Part shown: piece by piece, positions 45,445-58,300 of the stretch
Numbering within the stretch: position 1 is the stretch's first letter
How the letters are laid out: each line of letters begins with the position of its first letter
Source: Turnera subulata
Taxonomy: Eukaryota > Streptophyta > Magnoliopsida > Malpighiales > Passifloraceae
Length of the DNA: 64,000 nt
Direction: 5' to 3'
NCBI GenBank assembly: GCA_028386065.3
Contig: JAKUCV010002523.1
Coordinates: forward strand, 1-64,000
Position numbers and translations under genes: made by a program
The notes under the pieces: model-generated
Seen by the model: only the letters and a program-made list of their open reading frames with translations
Told to the model about the DNA's origin: nothing
The model's database searches: none

Positions 45445-46860
45445 ATATGATTATGAGATAATCGCTTGCACATATATATAACCCTAGAATACTTTGTATT
45501 CTTAAAATGTCCCTAGTCGATTATTATTATGGATGGGTTGTAATAATAAATTAAGATTAGCGTATGTTGAGAATTATATGAGATATGAATTCTACATACG
45601 GGTACAAGTTAGAGAACTTGTGGACTGGACCAACCCACATAAGAACCCTACATGGAAAGTTATATGATTGTCATTAGTGGTTCTTATATGTATTGTCCTT
45701 AGACCTGAGATCATCAAGGTTCCCAACATATGAGTCATATACTTTGATATTATTCCTAGTCATCCGTAACTGGGTGGACTTAAGGGTAATCATTGGGTAT
45801 ATCATAAATGTGTAGTGGGTTTTGATTGATCAAGATGGGATTCATCCGACCTATATAACGGGTATATTATCAGATGGGCCTCTTGATAGAGTTGAACTGT
45901 AAATGCATGGCCATGCTCGGATTATATGATATGGTGATATCATTAGGATCCGTTTTACACAGTTAACTCGGGGATCAAGAAACTAAGATTAAACATATAC
46001 GAGATTAACGTTTTCCATGTCTCGGTTTAATCTTGATAATGGGACGAAAGGACGATGACATGTTCCGTGGCATATAGAATCAGTACTGATCTTGTCGTTC
46101 GGGTAACAATGATGTGTTGCTAGACGTCGCTCTTTGCTTATAATTGTAAAATGAGATTTTACAATTATTGTCGAACGTTACAAGTGCCTACAGGGTCACA
46201 CACATAGAATCGTTGATTCGAGCAGGTGGTTGAACCGTAGTTGGACCATGGTTCGACCGGGTGTGGTTGGACCATGGTTGGACCGTGGTTGGACCAAGGC
46301 CGTTTTGGGCTGGTTTGGTTCAGTTATTGACAGAATTATTGGACCAAATTAGTGCTGTGATGAGTTTTTGTACATTAGTGGAGACATGGTTATGTGGAGA
46401 CATAATCATAAAAGATAATGGGTCATTATGTTGGGCATTATTCCATTGTCTCTTAGCACTAATTGAGGGAGAGTAATCTGATTACTCTTGACACTTCTCA
46501 CTCTCTCTTGAATTCTGAATTCTAGATTTTTCAGAGCAAGAAACACACACACATCTTCCTCTCTTCTTTGTGAAAGAAAGAGATACCATAAACACCACAT
46601 ATAGCTCCCGGAAATCCGTAGCTAGCACCACGGTTCGGGAGTGCTCGGGGGTTGGAGATCGTGAGACGATTCCGGCCGGTGATTAACGGTTCGTGTGGAT
46701 ACCGTAGAGGAGCAGGATATCCTTCCGGCTCTAGCTGATTCGGTTCTTCAGTTAGGTGAATGATCCTAACCGTGTCAGGTATGTTCATTTTTGTTGTTCG
46801 ATTTAGTTGCTTCACTTGGATCCTCCAAGGTTTCCGGGTCTTTCCGCTGCTCTTGATTGT
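45405..46860. mobile_element. Unidentified 1.45-kb insertion within LINE ORF1
   Basis: This block separates the two halves of ORF1 and has no LINE similarity. A 7-bp repeat TGATTGT occurs at both edges (45,405-45,411 and 46,854-46,860). It contains imperfect GGTTGGACCATGG-type tandem units (46,225-46,300) and a leader-like CT/GA-rich end. A solo LTR is a candidate, but I could not find a TG...CA pair with a matching 5-bp duplication, so class and edges are uncertain. Confidence 0.5.
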
Positions 46861-47475
46861 CAAGTTTGCATGCCCGGATACTTACAAAATACACTAAACC
46901 TCAATCCAAAAAACCCCCAAACCCGAAACCCAAAAAACAACCTCCCAAGAACCGCTCCAACCAGGCAGACCCAGTGACATATAAGGCTCCCCTACACGAC
47001 ACCTCCAATAACCCCAACATTCAACCACATCAGGCCACCACCGGATCAGCCATTTCTATGCCTTCCAGTCACCCCACAAATCAGCCCCCCCACCTATTAT
47101 GACAGTGAATTCAAAAGCCTCAACTCATGTCCCTAAACAGACAACACATTCGACCATCTCCTTACAGGAAGTAAACCATCAAGATGTCTGTCAACCTATA
47201 TCCTACTAGCAAACTAACTCTCCTCCCCAAAATCCAACCTTTGCAGCCCAAAGAAATCACCCAAAAAATACCCAGATACCATACCCAACAAAACCACCCA
47301 ACCCAACTCTCTCACATCAGGCGGGTTTAGCTAATGTTGTTGTTGGAATGGTGTTTGAAGAAGCAGTTAGGAGCAATCAAGCAGATACGTCCGCAGTCCG
47401 GATGGAGACGGAGGCAACCAGCCTCCCCTCGCAGTAAGTATGGTTGTATTTGGCTCACCTCACACTAAGAATTTT

Positions 47476-50400
47476 ATGATACCGATATTGTCATGGAATT
47501 ATCAGGGGGCAAAAAAGAAGAGATTTGCTAGATTGTTCAAGGAGCTTTGCACTCAAAACAAACCAGAAGTAGCTATTATTGTTGAGCCACAGATAAGTGG
47601 TATCAAGGCGGATAGGGCATTAAGAAGATTGGGATTTTCCCACTCCCACCGAGTGGAAGCACGTGGATTCGCTGGAGGGATCTGGCTGTTGTGGAACGAG
47701 GATATTATCCAAGTCCAAATCATTTACAATCACACACAACTAATACACATACGGATAAGGAAGAAGGAAGAGTCATTTTTACTATCTGCTGTATATGCGA
47801 GCCCTCAGGAAAAATGGAGAGGATTTTGTTGGCAAAATATCACTGCAATTGCGGAGGACACCATTGAACTATCGATTTTGGTAGGAGATTTTAACGCAGT
47901 GATGGCCGGAAGTGAGCGTAAGAACCAGTTAGGCCAGCCAGGTATGGGTAATCATGCATTCCAATCCTGCGTGAATAGTGCACGATTATTAGACCTGGGG
48001 TTTGTCGGGGGTCAGTTCACATGGAAGAAAAAAGCGCATCAGGCAAGACTTGACCGCGCACTCTGTAATGAGGAGTGGAGATTAACCTATCACGAAGCGA
48101 CGGTAATTCATCTGCCCTAAACATGTTCTGACCATAGACCTTTATTAATAAAGGATGGCACCCCTCCACCACCTATATTAAACCGCCCTTTTAGATTCCA
48201 AGCAGCCTGGATGTTACATAATGATTTTGGAAACTTTTTGCTAGACAATTGGGACCCCACTGTGCCTATCACAGAGGCGACAAAAACTTTGGCACAAAAG
48301 GCGCAACAATGGAATCAGACCACCTTCGGCAACATTCATCATCGGAAGAGGCGCATTTTGGCAAGATTAGCCGGTATACAAAATACTTGGAGCGGCTGCC
48401 CTCCGCATTCTTGTCAAATTTAGATGCGGAATTGCGGATGGAACTTGAAAGAGTCTTGGCACAGGAAGAATTACTCTGGGCACAGAAATCCCGGTGCAAG
48501 TGGGTGTAAGGTGGTGATAGAAATACCGCATATTTCCACACCTCAACCATCATCCGGAGAAAGAAGAATAGGGTGGAAGCACTGAAAGATGACTCTGGCA
48601 ACTGGCAAACCGATGCGACGGCTCTAAAATCGTTGGCAGTGAATTACTTCCATAAGCTTTACACTGTAGAGATGCCCGGCTCTTTCATCTTCCCACTGCC
48701 GAATTTATTCCCAAAGCTGGAGGCTAATCGATTTGACTACCTATTTACTCCTGTGCAGGATGCAGAGATTAAGGAAAGCATGATGCAGATAGGACCTTTA
48801 AAAGCCCCTGGACCAGATGGCATACAGGCAGTCTTTTATCAGCATCAATGGGATCTGGTCGGCCCAAGTCTGATTCATTTTGTGAAGGAGGTATTTGAAT
48901 AGGGTTGGTGGGATGAGAAGCTAAACAAGACTCTAATTGTGCTTTTGCCAAAAATTGCCAAGCCCGAGAAGATTACCAATTCCATCCTATTGGTCTATGT
49001 AATGTTGCATACAAGTTGATAACTAAAATCATCGTCAACCGCATTAAACCACTTTTAAAAGAGCTCGTGGCACCGGAGCAATCTAGTTTTGTGCCAGGGC
49101 GTCACATCACGGACAACATAATCATATCTCAAGAGGCGGTGTTTACCATGCGGAGGAAGAAAGGGTTGACCGGCATCATAGCGATCAAGATTGATCTAAA
49201 AAAAGCATACGACCGGCTCAGATGGAGTTTCATTAGGGACTCCTTGGTTGCTGCGGGGTTTCCAAATAAACTTGTGGAACTTATCATGCTGTGCGTCTCC
49301 TCTTCATCCTTGCAAGCTTGCTGGAACGGTGAAGCATCTACTCCCTTCTCCCCCACGCGAGGAATCCGACAAGGTGACCCCATCTCCCCATACTTATTCG
49401 TCCTTTGTATAGAGAGGTTGGGTCTTCTTATCAACCAAGCGGTGGGGGAAAAAACTTGGAAGCCGATACAACTAAGTAGGGGTGGTCCGAAATTGAGTCA
49501 CCTCTTTTTCGCGGATGACCTTCTACTGTTTACGGAAGCTTTAATGTCCCAAGTAGAGGTTATTAGAGATTGTTTGGACAATTTCTGTTCGTTCTCGGGG
49601 CAAAGAATCAACAAGGATAAATCAAGGATCTGCTTTTCTGCAAATATCCCAAAGAAAGTCGCACGACAAATCAGCACGGAATTTGGGTTCACTGTCACTA
49701 AAGATTTGGGAAAGCATTTGGGCATGCCACTACTCCATAAAAGAGTAACAAAATCTACGTTCTCCTACATTGTGGACCGTACTCAGCAAAAGCTAAACGG
49801 TTAGAAAGCAGATAAGTTGTCGCTGGCAGGGAGAATCACTCTCACTAAATCAGTGCTCTCTTCCATCCCGGTCTATACCATGCAGACAACGAGGATCCCA
49901 AGGGCGATTTGCGACTCCCTCGATCATTTGGCTAGACAGTTTATATGGGGTGCTAGTCCAACCACAAAGAAGTTGCATCTTATCAATTGGGAAACATTAT
50001 GTAATCCCAAAGACTGTGGGGGTATTGGTTTTCGAAAGAAGAGGTCGATCAACGAAGCTTTCATTATGAAAGTTGCGTGGAAACTAACCTCGAATAGGAA
50101 TTTTCTCTGGGTTCGAATGTTTCGTCACAAATACATGAAGGACCAGCCCTTGGCACCTCTTGATCTGAAGGTCAAATATGGTTCTAATTTGTGGGTTGCT
50201 ATCTATAGAATTTGGCCATTTTTTCGAGCACCGTTGAGATGGAACCTGGGGGACGGGGAACAAATTAATTTTTGGCATGATGCTTGGTTGTACAATGATA
50301 AAAGTCTTGTGGAACTCACTGTGGATCCTCCAACTGAGCTGGTTAACTATAATGTGGCAGCTTTGATTGCTGATAATAGGGAATGGAACTGGCAACTTCT

Positions 50401-51405
50401 GCAATAGATTCTCCCTAGAGAAATACAAGACCGGCTATGGGCTACCCCAATACCGAGGCCTAGAAGAGGCCCGAACTCTGTGCGATGGGCTCTAACCTCC
50501 TCTGGCTTATTCTCAGTCAAAGAAGCTTATTGTGCGGTTGAAAGTAGCAACTGGAGAGTAAAGGAAGATATTTGGGCAGTTATTTGGAACTGGAAAGGAC
50601 CAGCTCGTATATGTGCCTTTCTATGGCTCCTTGCACATGATAGGCTTGTGACAAATAGCCTGCGTTTCAACCGCCATATCTCCCCTTCAAATTTATGTCC
50701 CAGATGCAAGGGCAAACCAGAATCCTGTGCTCATGTGCTCAGAGACTGTGCATTTACAAAGAAATTATGGTTAACATGGGATCCGTCTCTACAAGGATCT
50801 AATTTTTTTCTTTGCCTATGAGAGATTGGTTGATGATTAACTTGTAGGGCACCGCTTTTGGCCAGAATTAGAAGCTGATTTTCGGAGTAACCTGTTGGAA
50901 ACTATGGCAATGGCGGAATAACTTGGTGTTCAATGAAGAGAAGGTTCCAAATGGCGCCCCAATCAGCATCATTCGGATGTATGTTAAAAATTTTAGTGAA
51001 GCAATACGCATTCCAGCCTCTTTGTTACGTGGTAGCAGGCAATCAATACCTCTCAACTTGAAATGGCAATGTCCCATGAATGGGATGTACAAGCTGAATG
51101 TTGCAATACTTTCGGGCGATGTCCTTTGTGTGGGGGTGATCTGCAGAAATGATAAAGGAGATTGGATTGCTGGTTTTGTATTTAAAGAGCAGAGCCAGGG
51201 GGTTAGTATGAATGAATTGATGGCCATTTATCAAGGTATTGGATTTGCCAAGAAGTTAGGTGCCCTTCCATTGATCTTGGAGATTGATGCAGCTGCAGCA
51301 ATTGATCGACTCCTGGAGAATGACGTTTGGGATGCAAGCAGCCAGGACCTGATTAATAGTATTTGTGTTGCAAGGGATAATGACTCATCTTGCTGTCCTT
51401 TGTGA
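47476..51405 (+). pseudogene. LINE ORF2 remnant (EN-RT-RNase H), many breaks
   Basis: From ATG 47,476 (MIPILSWNYQGAKK): endonuclease with VGDFNAVMAG, RT with APGPDGIQAVFYQHQW, IGLCNVAYKLITK, RGIRQGDPISPYLF and FADDLLLFTE, a CPRCKG zinc-binding segment, and RNase H at the C-terminus. Breaks include stops at 48,118-48,120, 48,507-48,509, 48,900-48,902, 49,802-49,804 (TAG where Trp is expected), 50,405-50,407 and 50,819-50,821, and frameshifts near 48,400, 48,975, 50,850 and 51,400. In RNase H the first catalytic Asp is replaced (LNVAILSGD rather than an NVDGA-type motif). This copy is much older than the LINE at 32-37 kb. Confidence 0.9.
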
Positions 51406-51571
51406 ACTCTCATGCAAATGCTATTGCTTACACGATAGCAACTTTAGCTTCTAGTTTTTGTCCAGGGCGAACTTGTTTCGTTCAGCCCCCACCTGTAATC
51501 AATAACCTCTTATATGAGGACAGGGGAGCACTGGGTTAACATGCCCAGACATGGTTTTCTTCTTGTGTAAT

Positions 51572-52133
51572 TTGTTTATAGTTATTTTTTTTTTATCACA
51601 ACCAGAAACTTTTTATTGATTATAAACAGGAGGTGGATGAAACCACCATTACATAGGATAAAACAAAAACACCTGCAAGTACAAATACCCCCCGAGAACA
51701 GAGAAACATGCTAGAAAGAAGGGAAAGCGGTAGAGGCCGAAGGAATACACTACCGACTCGAGCAGCAACTCGTTCCCTATACTCGCCGAAACCGGCTTCA
51801 GCAGTCGACCCAGTAACCGAAAAGCATGTACCTGTAAGGCCTGCAAAAGAAGTTGCTAAAACTAACAACAGAAAGACCAGTAACATCAGATCTAGTAGTA
51901 GATTTGACCTGGTGGAAAGAGTAAACCGATTTATAAACAAAAATTAAGAAAAGAAATAAAAAGAGAAAGAAAAAAGAAGAAGAAAGGAGGAGAGAAAGAG
52001 GCTGCCCAAAGGTTGAAGAAGAGCAGGAAATGTCTAGAGAGAAGTAAGAGAAAAAGGAAAGGAGAGTGCTTGAAGAAGAAGATAGTTGGAAAGAATATTT
52101 TTCGTATGCCCAAAGAAGTTGTTTATAGTTATT
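51572..52133 (-). pseudogene. Retroposed polyadenylated transcript in the LINE 3' UTR
   Basis: Perfect 15-bp duplications TTGTTTATAGTTATT (51,572-51,586 and 52,119-52,133) flank 532 bp. On the minus strand it starts with a CT-rich leader-like stretch and ends AATCAATAAAAAG...GTTGTGAT followed by nine or ten A: an AATAAA signal about 20 bases before the tail. This is the signature of an mRNA copied by LINE machinery. The longest open text (about 51,940-51,620, minus) has no ATG at its start, a hydrophobic stretch (LLLDLMLLVFLLLVLATSF) and no family I recognise, so the source gene is unknown and the copy may be 5'-truncated. Confidence 0.75.
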
Positions 52134-52182
52134 AATGCATCTAATTTCCCGGTCGCTGGCCAAAAAAATTAATACTTTAATA

Positions 52183-52384
52183 GATAATAAATCAACTAAC
52201 CAAGCCCGCGAACCCGGGCCCATGAAACCCGATTTGATTCTTTGTAATCGGGCCGCTTAAACCCTAGCCGGGTACAAAAATCCCGAGGGCAATTTGCTCT
52301 TGCTCATCTCTGCACTCCAATTCCAAACCAAGCACTGATTTTTTTCTCGAGAAAGACTGTGACTTTCTCGGAAAAAGAACAAAA
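52183..52384 (+). promoter_or_regulatory. Promoter/5' UTR of the NHL gene: site II and telo-box motifs
   Basis: GGCCCA at 52,217-52,222 (TGGGCC on the minus strand, a site II element) and AAACCCTAG at 52,259-52,267 (telo-box type) lie 120-170 bp before the ATG. This pairing is frequent upstream of plant housekeeping genes, including mitochondrial and ribosomal ones. The LINE ends only ~200 bp upstream of the ATG, so the core promoter must be compact or partly LINE-derived. Confidence 0.5.
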
Positions 52385-55300
52385 ATGTCTCTGCGCTATA
52401 ACCGCTTCAGACAAGTATCTAGACTTTTGCCTCACATTTGCCCAGGTTAGCCGCCCCTTCTTCTTCTTCTTCTTCTTCTTTTCATTTAAAAGACACCAGT
52501 TCTTAAAAATCCTGCTTAGCTAACTTAGCTGTTTCTGTGTCCAGGAAATGGTTTACAAAATCCCAGCAGAATCGTAAACTGTACAGTAGCTTTGCCTCAA
52601 TCAAGGGATCATGGCAAAATCACTCACCCCAGTGCTTTGAACGGAGCGTTTCGTCCTTGGAGGTAATAAAGATTTGTGTTGCCTTTTGCTATATTGGTAG
52701 TTTTTGTGTAATGAAATTTCTTTGAGAAGGAAGCAGAGGTTTTTTTTTTTTTTTTTTTTTCTATGGTGGTTTGTTTGTTTTGTTAAGCCTAACTTATGAA
52801 ATGCAGTTACTTTCAGGTGGTACTCAACAACTTCACAAGTGGCCGAGGAATCTCCTTCCTCTGAAGCAAATGCCTTACTATCCTTCATCGAATCAGCTTT
52901 CACGAATTTTAAAGGTTTGATCTAGAAGTCTATCTTCTGTGTGTTGAAGAGTTTATTTTGTGATGAATTGCATTGTTAGTGTTAGTTCTATAAGCTTGTG
53001 TATTTTTTTTTTTTTGAGCTTTTTGAAAAAAAGTGGGTTGGCTTCATGTGTTGTGCTTATGTTTGTAGGCCCCAATCACTGTTGGTTGAATACCGTTGAA
53101 GGGAATGTAGACTTTTTCAAGAAAGATAGGATCTTTCTGGTTCTCGCTGGGCAGTTCCTTGAGGACTCTCTAATCGTTCCTATGCTTGAACATGTGAAGT
53201 TAATTCAGCAAAGGTAGAGTATCAAATGTTTGCTTCATTTATGTTTGACGAACTCGGGTGTTCTGGATTTGTTGAGTGGTTCAATTTTGAAATGCCATTT
53301 CTTTTTCGTTTCTTTTTTTTTTTTTCCTGTCTGCAGATTTCCTGAGGTTCATGTTATGGGCCTTCATTATGAAAGTTCGAATGTATCTGCTTCTGATAAG
53401 ACTTCCCTATATGAATTGATAATGGAGGAATACATTACATTTCCCATTCTGGTCTCCAGTGAGAATTTTTTAGAGGTGAGGTAATAATCTGCAATTTAAT
53501 TATGAGTTGAAAGTAATTTATCTTTTATCTTTCCAGATCATTTGGATGTGTGAAGATGGTACCTTTTCATAATGTAAAGAAATGAACCGTTTGCCAAGAA
53601 GATAAATCCAGCACATTTGCTTGCAGGGTAACTAATATATTGTTTCTTCATTTATTTAGATCGGGAATGGGGCATGTTATGTTTTGTTCAAAAATTTCAA
53701 CAATCCTGTTATTTACAATAAAAAGACGCTGGATCTTGGAATGCTTAATAAAGGTATGCTCATATTTGCTTGTCCTATAATACAGTAGATTAGATGCTGT
53801 CTCCATTTCATTTTCAATGCCTTGTGATAGCTTTTAAGTGGAATCCTTGTCGCCAACATCATTTCCTATTCGTTTCTTGTTGTACTAAATTTTTTGTTGT
53901 TGTTCGAGTCTAAATATGTTACTGTAGCATTTGTTTGATTGTCAGTCCATAATTAAATTGATGCATCTCTGTTCATGTTATAGTTTTTTAAAGGTTGTAG
54001 ACTGTTTTTTAATAGAAGTATGTAACTTATCTCTGCTTATCTCAATCTTGACTTTTTTTTTATACTAATCGAGGAAAGTGAGACTCGAACCCGAGACCTC
54101 ACCCCTCTTATGCTTTTGACACAAGAGTGCCAATGCGCTACAAGCCCATTGGTATCTCAATCTTGACTTGGTGCTCTATTTTCAGCAATGGAGGAGCTAT
54201 GTTCGCAATCAAATGGGAAATCTGTTCCACCTACCTTGAAAAGTTCTTGGGTTAAACAGACTGAGGGCGTAAAGGAACCGCATTTGTGTTCTTCTTTACA
54301 GAACTTACTTTTTTGTTTCCCAGGTATGGGCTTGTATGGTGTAGTTTCTTGTTGATTTTCCACACAGATGCATCTCTCTGCAGTGTTTTATAGAAGTCAC
54401 ATGCCACTTTTTCAAGGGTTCGCTACTACAGAGCAAAAATCTGAATAAATATAATACCAAGATGGCTAGGGTTAGTAGGAAAAATTAAAATTTCGGAAAT
54501 CATGATGCAGGTTGAGGGATAAACTATTGAATGCTAGTAAAACTAGTGATATGGATTCTGTCCTGCAGTCTGATTTGGGTGCTGACCCGCTACATTTTTG
54601 AAGAACAACCTGATGCCTGTTGGCTGTTTCTGATTGACATGCTTGAATGTTCCATTTCCAAAGAGGATCAAATTATTGCAGCCTGATAGAAATTTGAAGC
54701 AGATAGATCTGAACCTGGAATATTTAAAATTCATTGGCGTGATGTGTTCAGACTCTTGGGAATGACGAGAGTGTCATTAATTGTAACACCATAATAGTAT
54801 GCAGTAGAAGCTTGTATGTATTACCCTTTTGATCGACTTATGGTAGTCCAAAACTGGAGTAGATCTTCATTTCTAGCTACGTACCAGAAAAGAGAAAAGA
54901 AAAAACTTGCATTTTATTTTATTATTTTCAAGTTTGATGGAGAAGATTGTTGACTTCTCAAAATTTCTCATCTTTTCTGCAGGATGTGTTTCTGCAGATG
55001 AAAGTGGCGATCACATCTTCCTATCTGACAGCAATCATCATCGAATCATAGTAGCTGATGGCAGTGGAAAGATTTTGGACTGTGTATGTACGAAACTTAT
55101 TCATAACCAGTATGGGTCAAGTTTGAATGGTGTTTAGTGAGTGGGATTTGGTAGTGGTGCTGCGATAGTGTTTGGAAGCATGCATGAGGGTTCTTGACAC
55201 TTCATTACTGTGCTAGACCAATGGGATTGGTTTGGCTGGTGGTTGATTTTAGGAAACATGATCTGTTGGTTGTGATTCCTGAAAAGAAATCAGTTACCAA

Positions 55301-58300
55301 CCTGCGTAGCATCATGTTCTACCAAATTATTTTGTGCTTGATTTGATAACAGGGAAATGGGAATTATTAGCTTCTTTACATGTATTTGCATAACTGCTCC
55401 TGTATTTTGTCCATCTTCTTCTTTCCAAGTTGACTTTACACCGCCTGGTCCTTGTGCAATATCCAGTCAAGTCATTACTTGACCTACTTCATGGTTTGAC
55501 CTTTCTGCAGTCTTTTGTTTTTTACACCAAACATGGTGTATTTATTCAGATAGCCTTTTCCCCATGAGGTTGTTTTTCCTTAACATAGACAATAAATAAA
55601 GAGATTCTAGTCCTTTTCTTTCGAAGCCTTCTAGTAGAAAACTGGGCTTTCTTAATTGATGCTGCTTTAAGGATATCTTGTTTTGGCCAATGAGTTTATT
55701 CTTCACATGTTTCTAATGCACCATTAACATGCTTATTTTCTGTTTTTCACAAGAATTTTGAAAAGGCAAACTTTTAACTACAAAGGTAAGTTTATACTAA
55801 CATTTTTTGTACTCTAGATTGGTTCAAGCCCTGGTTTTGAGGATGGAGAATTTGAATCTGCAAAGCTTGCACGTCCTGCAGCTTCCTTCTATAATGATGA
55901 TGAGGATTGCTTGTACATTGTAGATTCAGAGGTATGCATTTGGAAATTCTCCAAAGAACCATATATAAAGTATGAAACATGTATAAAGTAAAATTTCTGG
56001 ATCTCTTTATTGAAACATGATTGTTGCTAGCTGTGCTAACATGGAATCATACTCTTTACTGCTTAAAAAAATGCATATGATCACGATATTTTTTTGGAGA
56101 GTTATTCATTTATCATTGTACTGAACTTACAGTTCTTATTTCCCTAGAATCATGCAATTAGGAGGGCTGACATGGAGAGGCGGGTTTTGGAGACTCTTTA
56201 TCCAACTTGTAGCGTCAGTAAGAAGCCTAACCGTGTCTTGGCCTGGATTAAGGATAAACTGGGCTTTGGAAGTGACCCTGATCCTAAATCTGAAGAATTT
56301 AATCCCCAATCCCTGGTGTTTCCTTGGCATCTTGTGAAGCTAGAAGATAACAGTTTCTTAATTATGAGTCGCAGGTAAACGCAGTGTGGTTGTCACTTCA
56401 CATATTAAGCATGAAGTTCCATTTGATTTTGTATTCTTGTTTTCATTGAGAAGTCAAAAGTTTAGTTACCCATAAGTGTGCACCAAGTGTACCTTTTAGC
56501 ACATCTCCAGTTCTTATTGGTATCAGGCTTGGAAATTGTTTCTTTTCTGCTTCGAAATGTTTTCTTATCTTTAACAGGGTGGTGGAATTGAAGAAATGAA
56601 CTTTCTAGTTAATTTGAGCAAAAGAAGCTATAGAAAATTGCATAATAGATGGATGAAGGGCTGTAGTTATACAAGTTATTAATTACCAAAATAGCAGAAT
56701 TAAAAAAGCTAACAGAAGTAATGGAGAGAAAATTTATCCCTCAGGCTTAGGAGGGATACCTGCACACGTTGTTATTTGTATGTTTAGAGTATGATTACAG
56801 GGCATAATGTAGATGACTATTTCCTTGATGTTGGGTAACGCTTTTTAATTCAAAATAATGGGTTTGGGTTCAGTTCTCTGAGGAACAAAGTTCATAATTA
56901 CGAGCCTTGAGGATTAAACTAGAGCTCCCCTGTAGCTAATCCAGTTAGATCAATCAGTTAACTGCTTGCTGTATGAGTTAAAGGCATAAACACATTTGCT
57001 ACGTGTCAATAGAGGCCATTGTGCTAAATGGCTAGAAGCTTTTTCAGAAAAAACTGGCATTTTTTATAAGGCTGGTAAGGAAGCATTTTTGTAGATGCAT
57101 AAATCTCCATCTGGGCATTTGGATAAATTTTTGGTGTTTCACAATACTGTGACTTCTGTTCGTCATATCTGATTCTTTTTCTGATCCACTTCTGAAGCAG
57201 ACAATTTGGTCATGTTTTCTTCCCTTTTGCAGCTTTGAGGCTCTTTGGATCATGGATTCGGCCTCTGGAGAGATAAGAGAGCATATTGAAGGTTTGGCGT
57301 TGGTTTTCTGGATTTTCTTTTGTATGTTGTAGGTCAAACACTGTTTGTCTGTAATATTTCTGTCAAATTATGTAGGGTTTCCAAAGATTTTTGAGACATA
57401 TGGACAGTTGATCACAGAGAAAGCATCTATTATGAAACAGTTTCCAAGTAATAGGTCACAACAGCACAATGCTACCAACTATTCACTGGAGGGCTTTCCA
57501 TATGCTAGTCATATATCCTCCATAACAACCTTTCAGAATCACGTCATAAAGTCTGATGCCAGTACAAGTATGTGGATCTTTTATCTTCTTCCTCTAGACG
57601 CACACCTATTCTGTGGTTAAGATTTATTATTTATTTCTCCCAATCTTCCTTGAAGTTTCGCAGAGAGTCCTTAAAGTCAGTAGAGAATCTGGAGCCTGTT
57701 CAAAGTTCCAGTTTTCAAATTTTGGGGTCCTTGGATTGCCTTATTGGTTGCATGATCATTTGGAGAGGGTTTATTCTATGTAAGTACTCTTCAAAACTAA
57801 GATTACAAGGTACTCTTTTGTAAATTACCTTCCACCATCTTCAATCAGGATCAACTTGAGGAACTCCTTTTTTTCGAAAGATAAACTATTGTCTTTATTT
57901 CTTTTTAAAAAGCGTATTGCATGCATGTTTCCTCCAACTCTGAATAGTTTGTGCTACTTTTCTGGCTAATTTGGTAATGCTTGTTTCATTCCAAGCCTCA
58001 CAAGGTTTTTTTCCTTTTTCTTGTCTCTACTTTGGCTAATTTGATAGTGAAGGTGCATGGACCGATCACTTCGAATGTTTCACTTTGTTGCCAGGTATTT
58101 CATGATCTAGCTTTCTTGTTTCTGTATTTTCAGGATGAAATTAAATTGGGTTGTTACCTTTCATTAGGACAGTCTTTCCATTAAGATGCTTTACCATGAC
58201 TGATGGTCATTCCAGTTTCATCAACGCTGCTGCCACTAGTACTCACGGTATACTACTATCCTGCAAAATAATTGATATTCTTATATTTTGATGCGTAATA

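Larger units (their letters stand above)
43756..52182 (+). mobile_element. Second L1-type LINE, old, with nested insertions
   Basis: The body spans 43,771-52,167. It is bounded by perfect 15-bp copies of ATTAATACTTTAATA (43,756-43,770 and 52,168-52,182), and ends GGTCGCTGGCC plus an A-run (52,162-52,168). It begins with a ~190-bp leader, so it may be full length at the 5' end. ORF1 and ORF2 are both present but heavily mutated. Two later insertions interrupt it: about 45,412-46,860 within the ORF1 tail, and 51,587-52,118 within the 3' UTR. Without these the element is about 6.4 kb, normal for a plant L1. Confidence 0.9.

Noticed and set aside
51620..51940. Minus-strand frame of ~106 codons with a hydrophobic segment
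   Set aside because: It has no ATG at the start, no family match, and sits in a retroposed transcript.
54055..54152. Possible tRNA gene on the minus strand
   Set aside because: A and B box-like motifs are present, but there is no cloverleaf with matching acceptor arms, and perfect 17-bp target duplications with an A-tail make it a SINE.
57572..57823. Alternative frame through exon 13 of the NHL gene
   Set aside because: The other frame gives a clean, plausible protein and joins exon 14 in phase; this frame does not.
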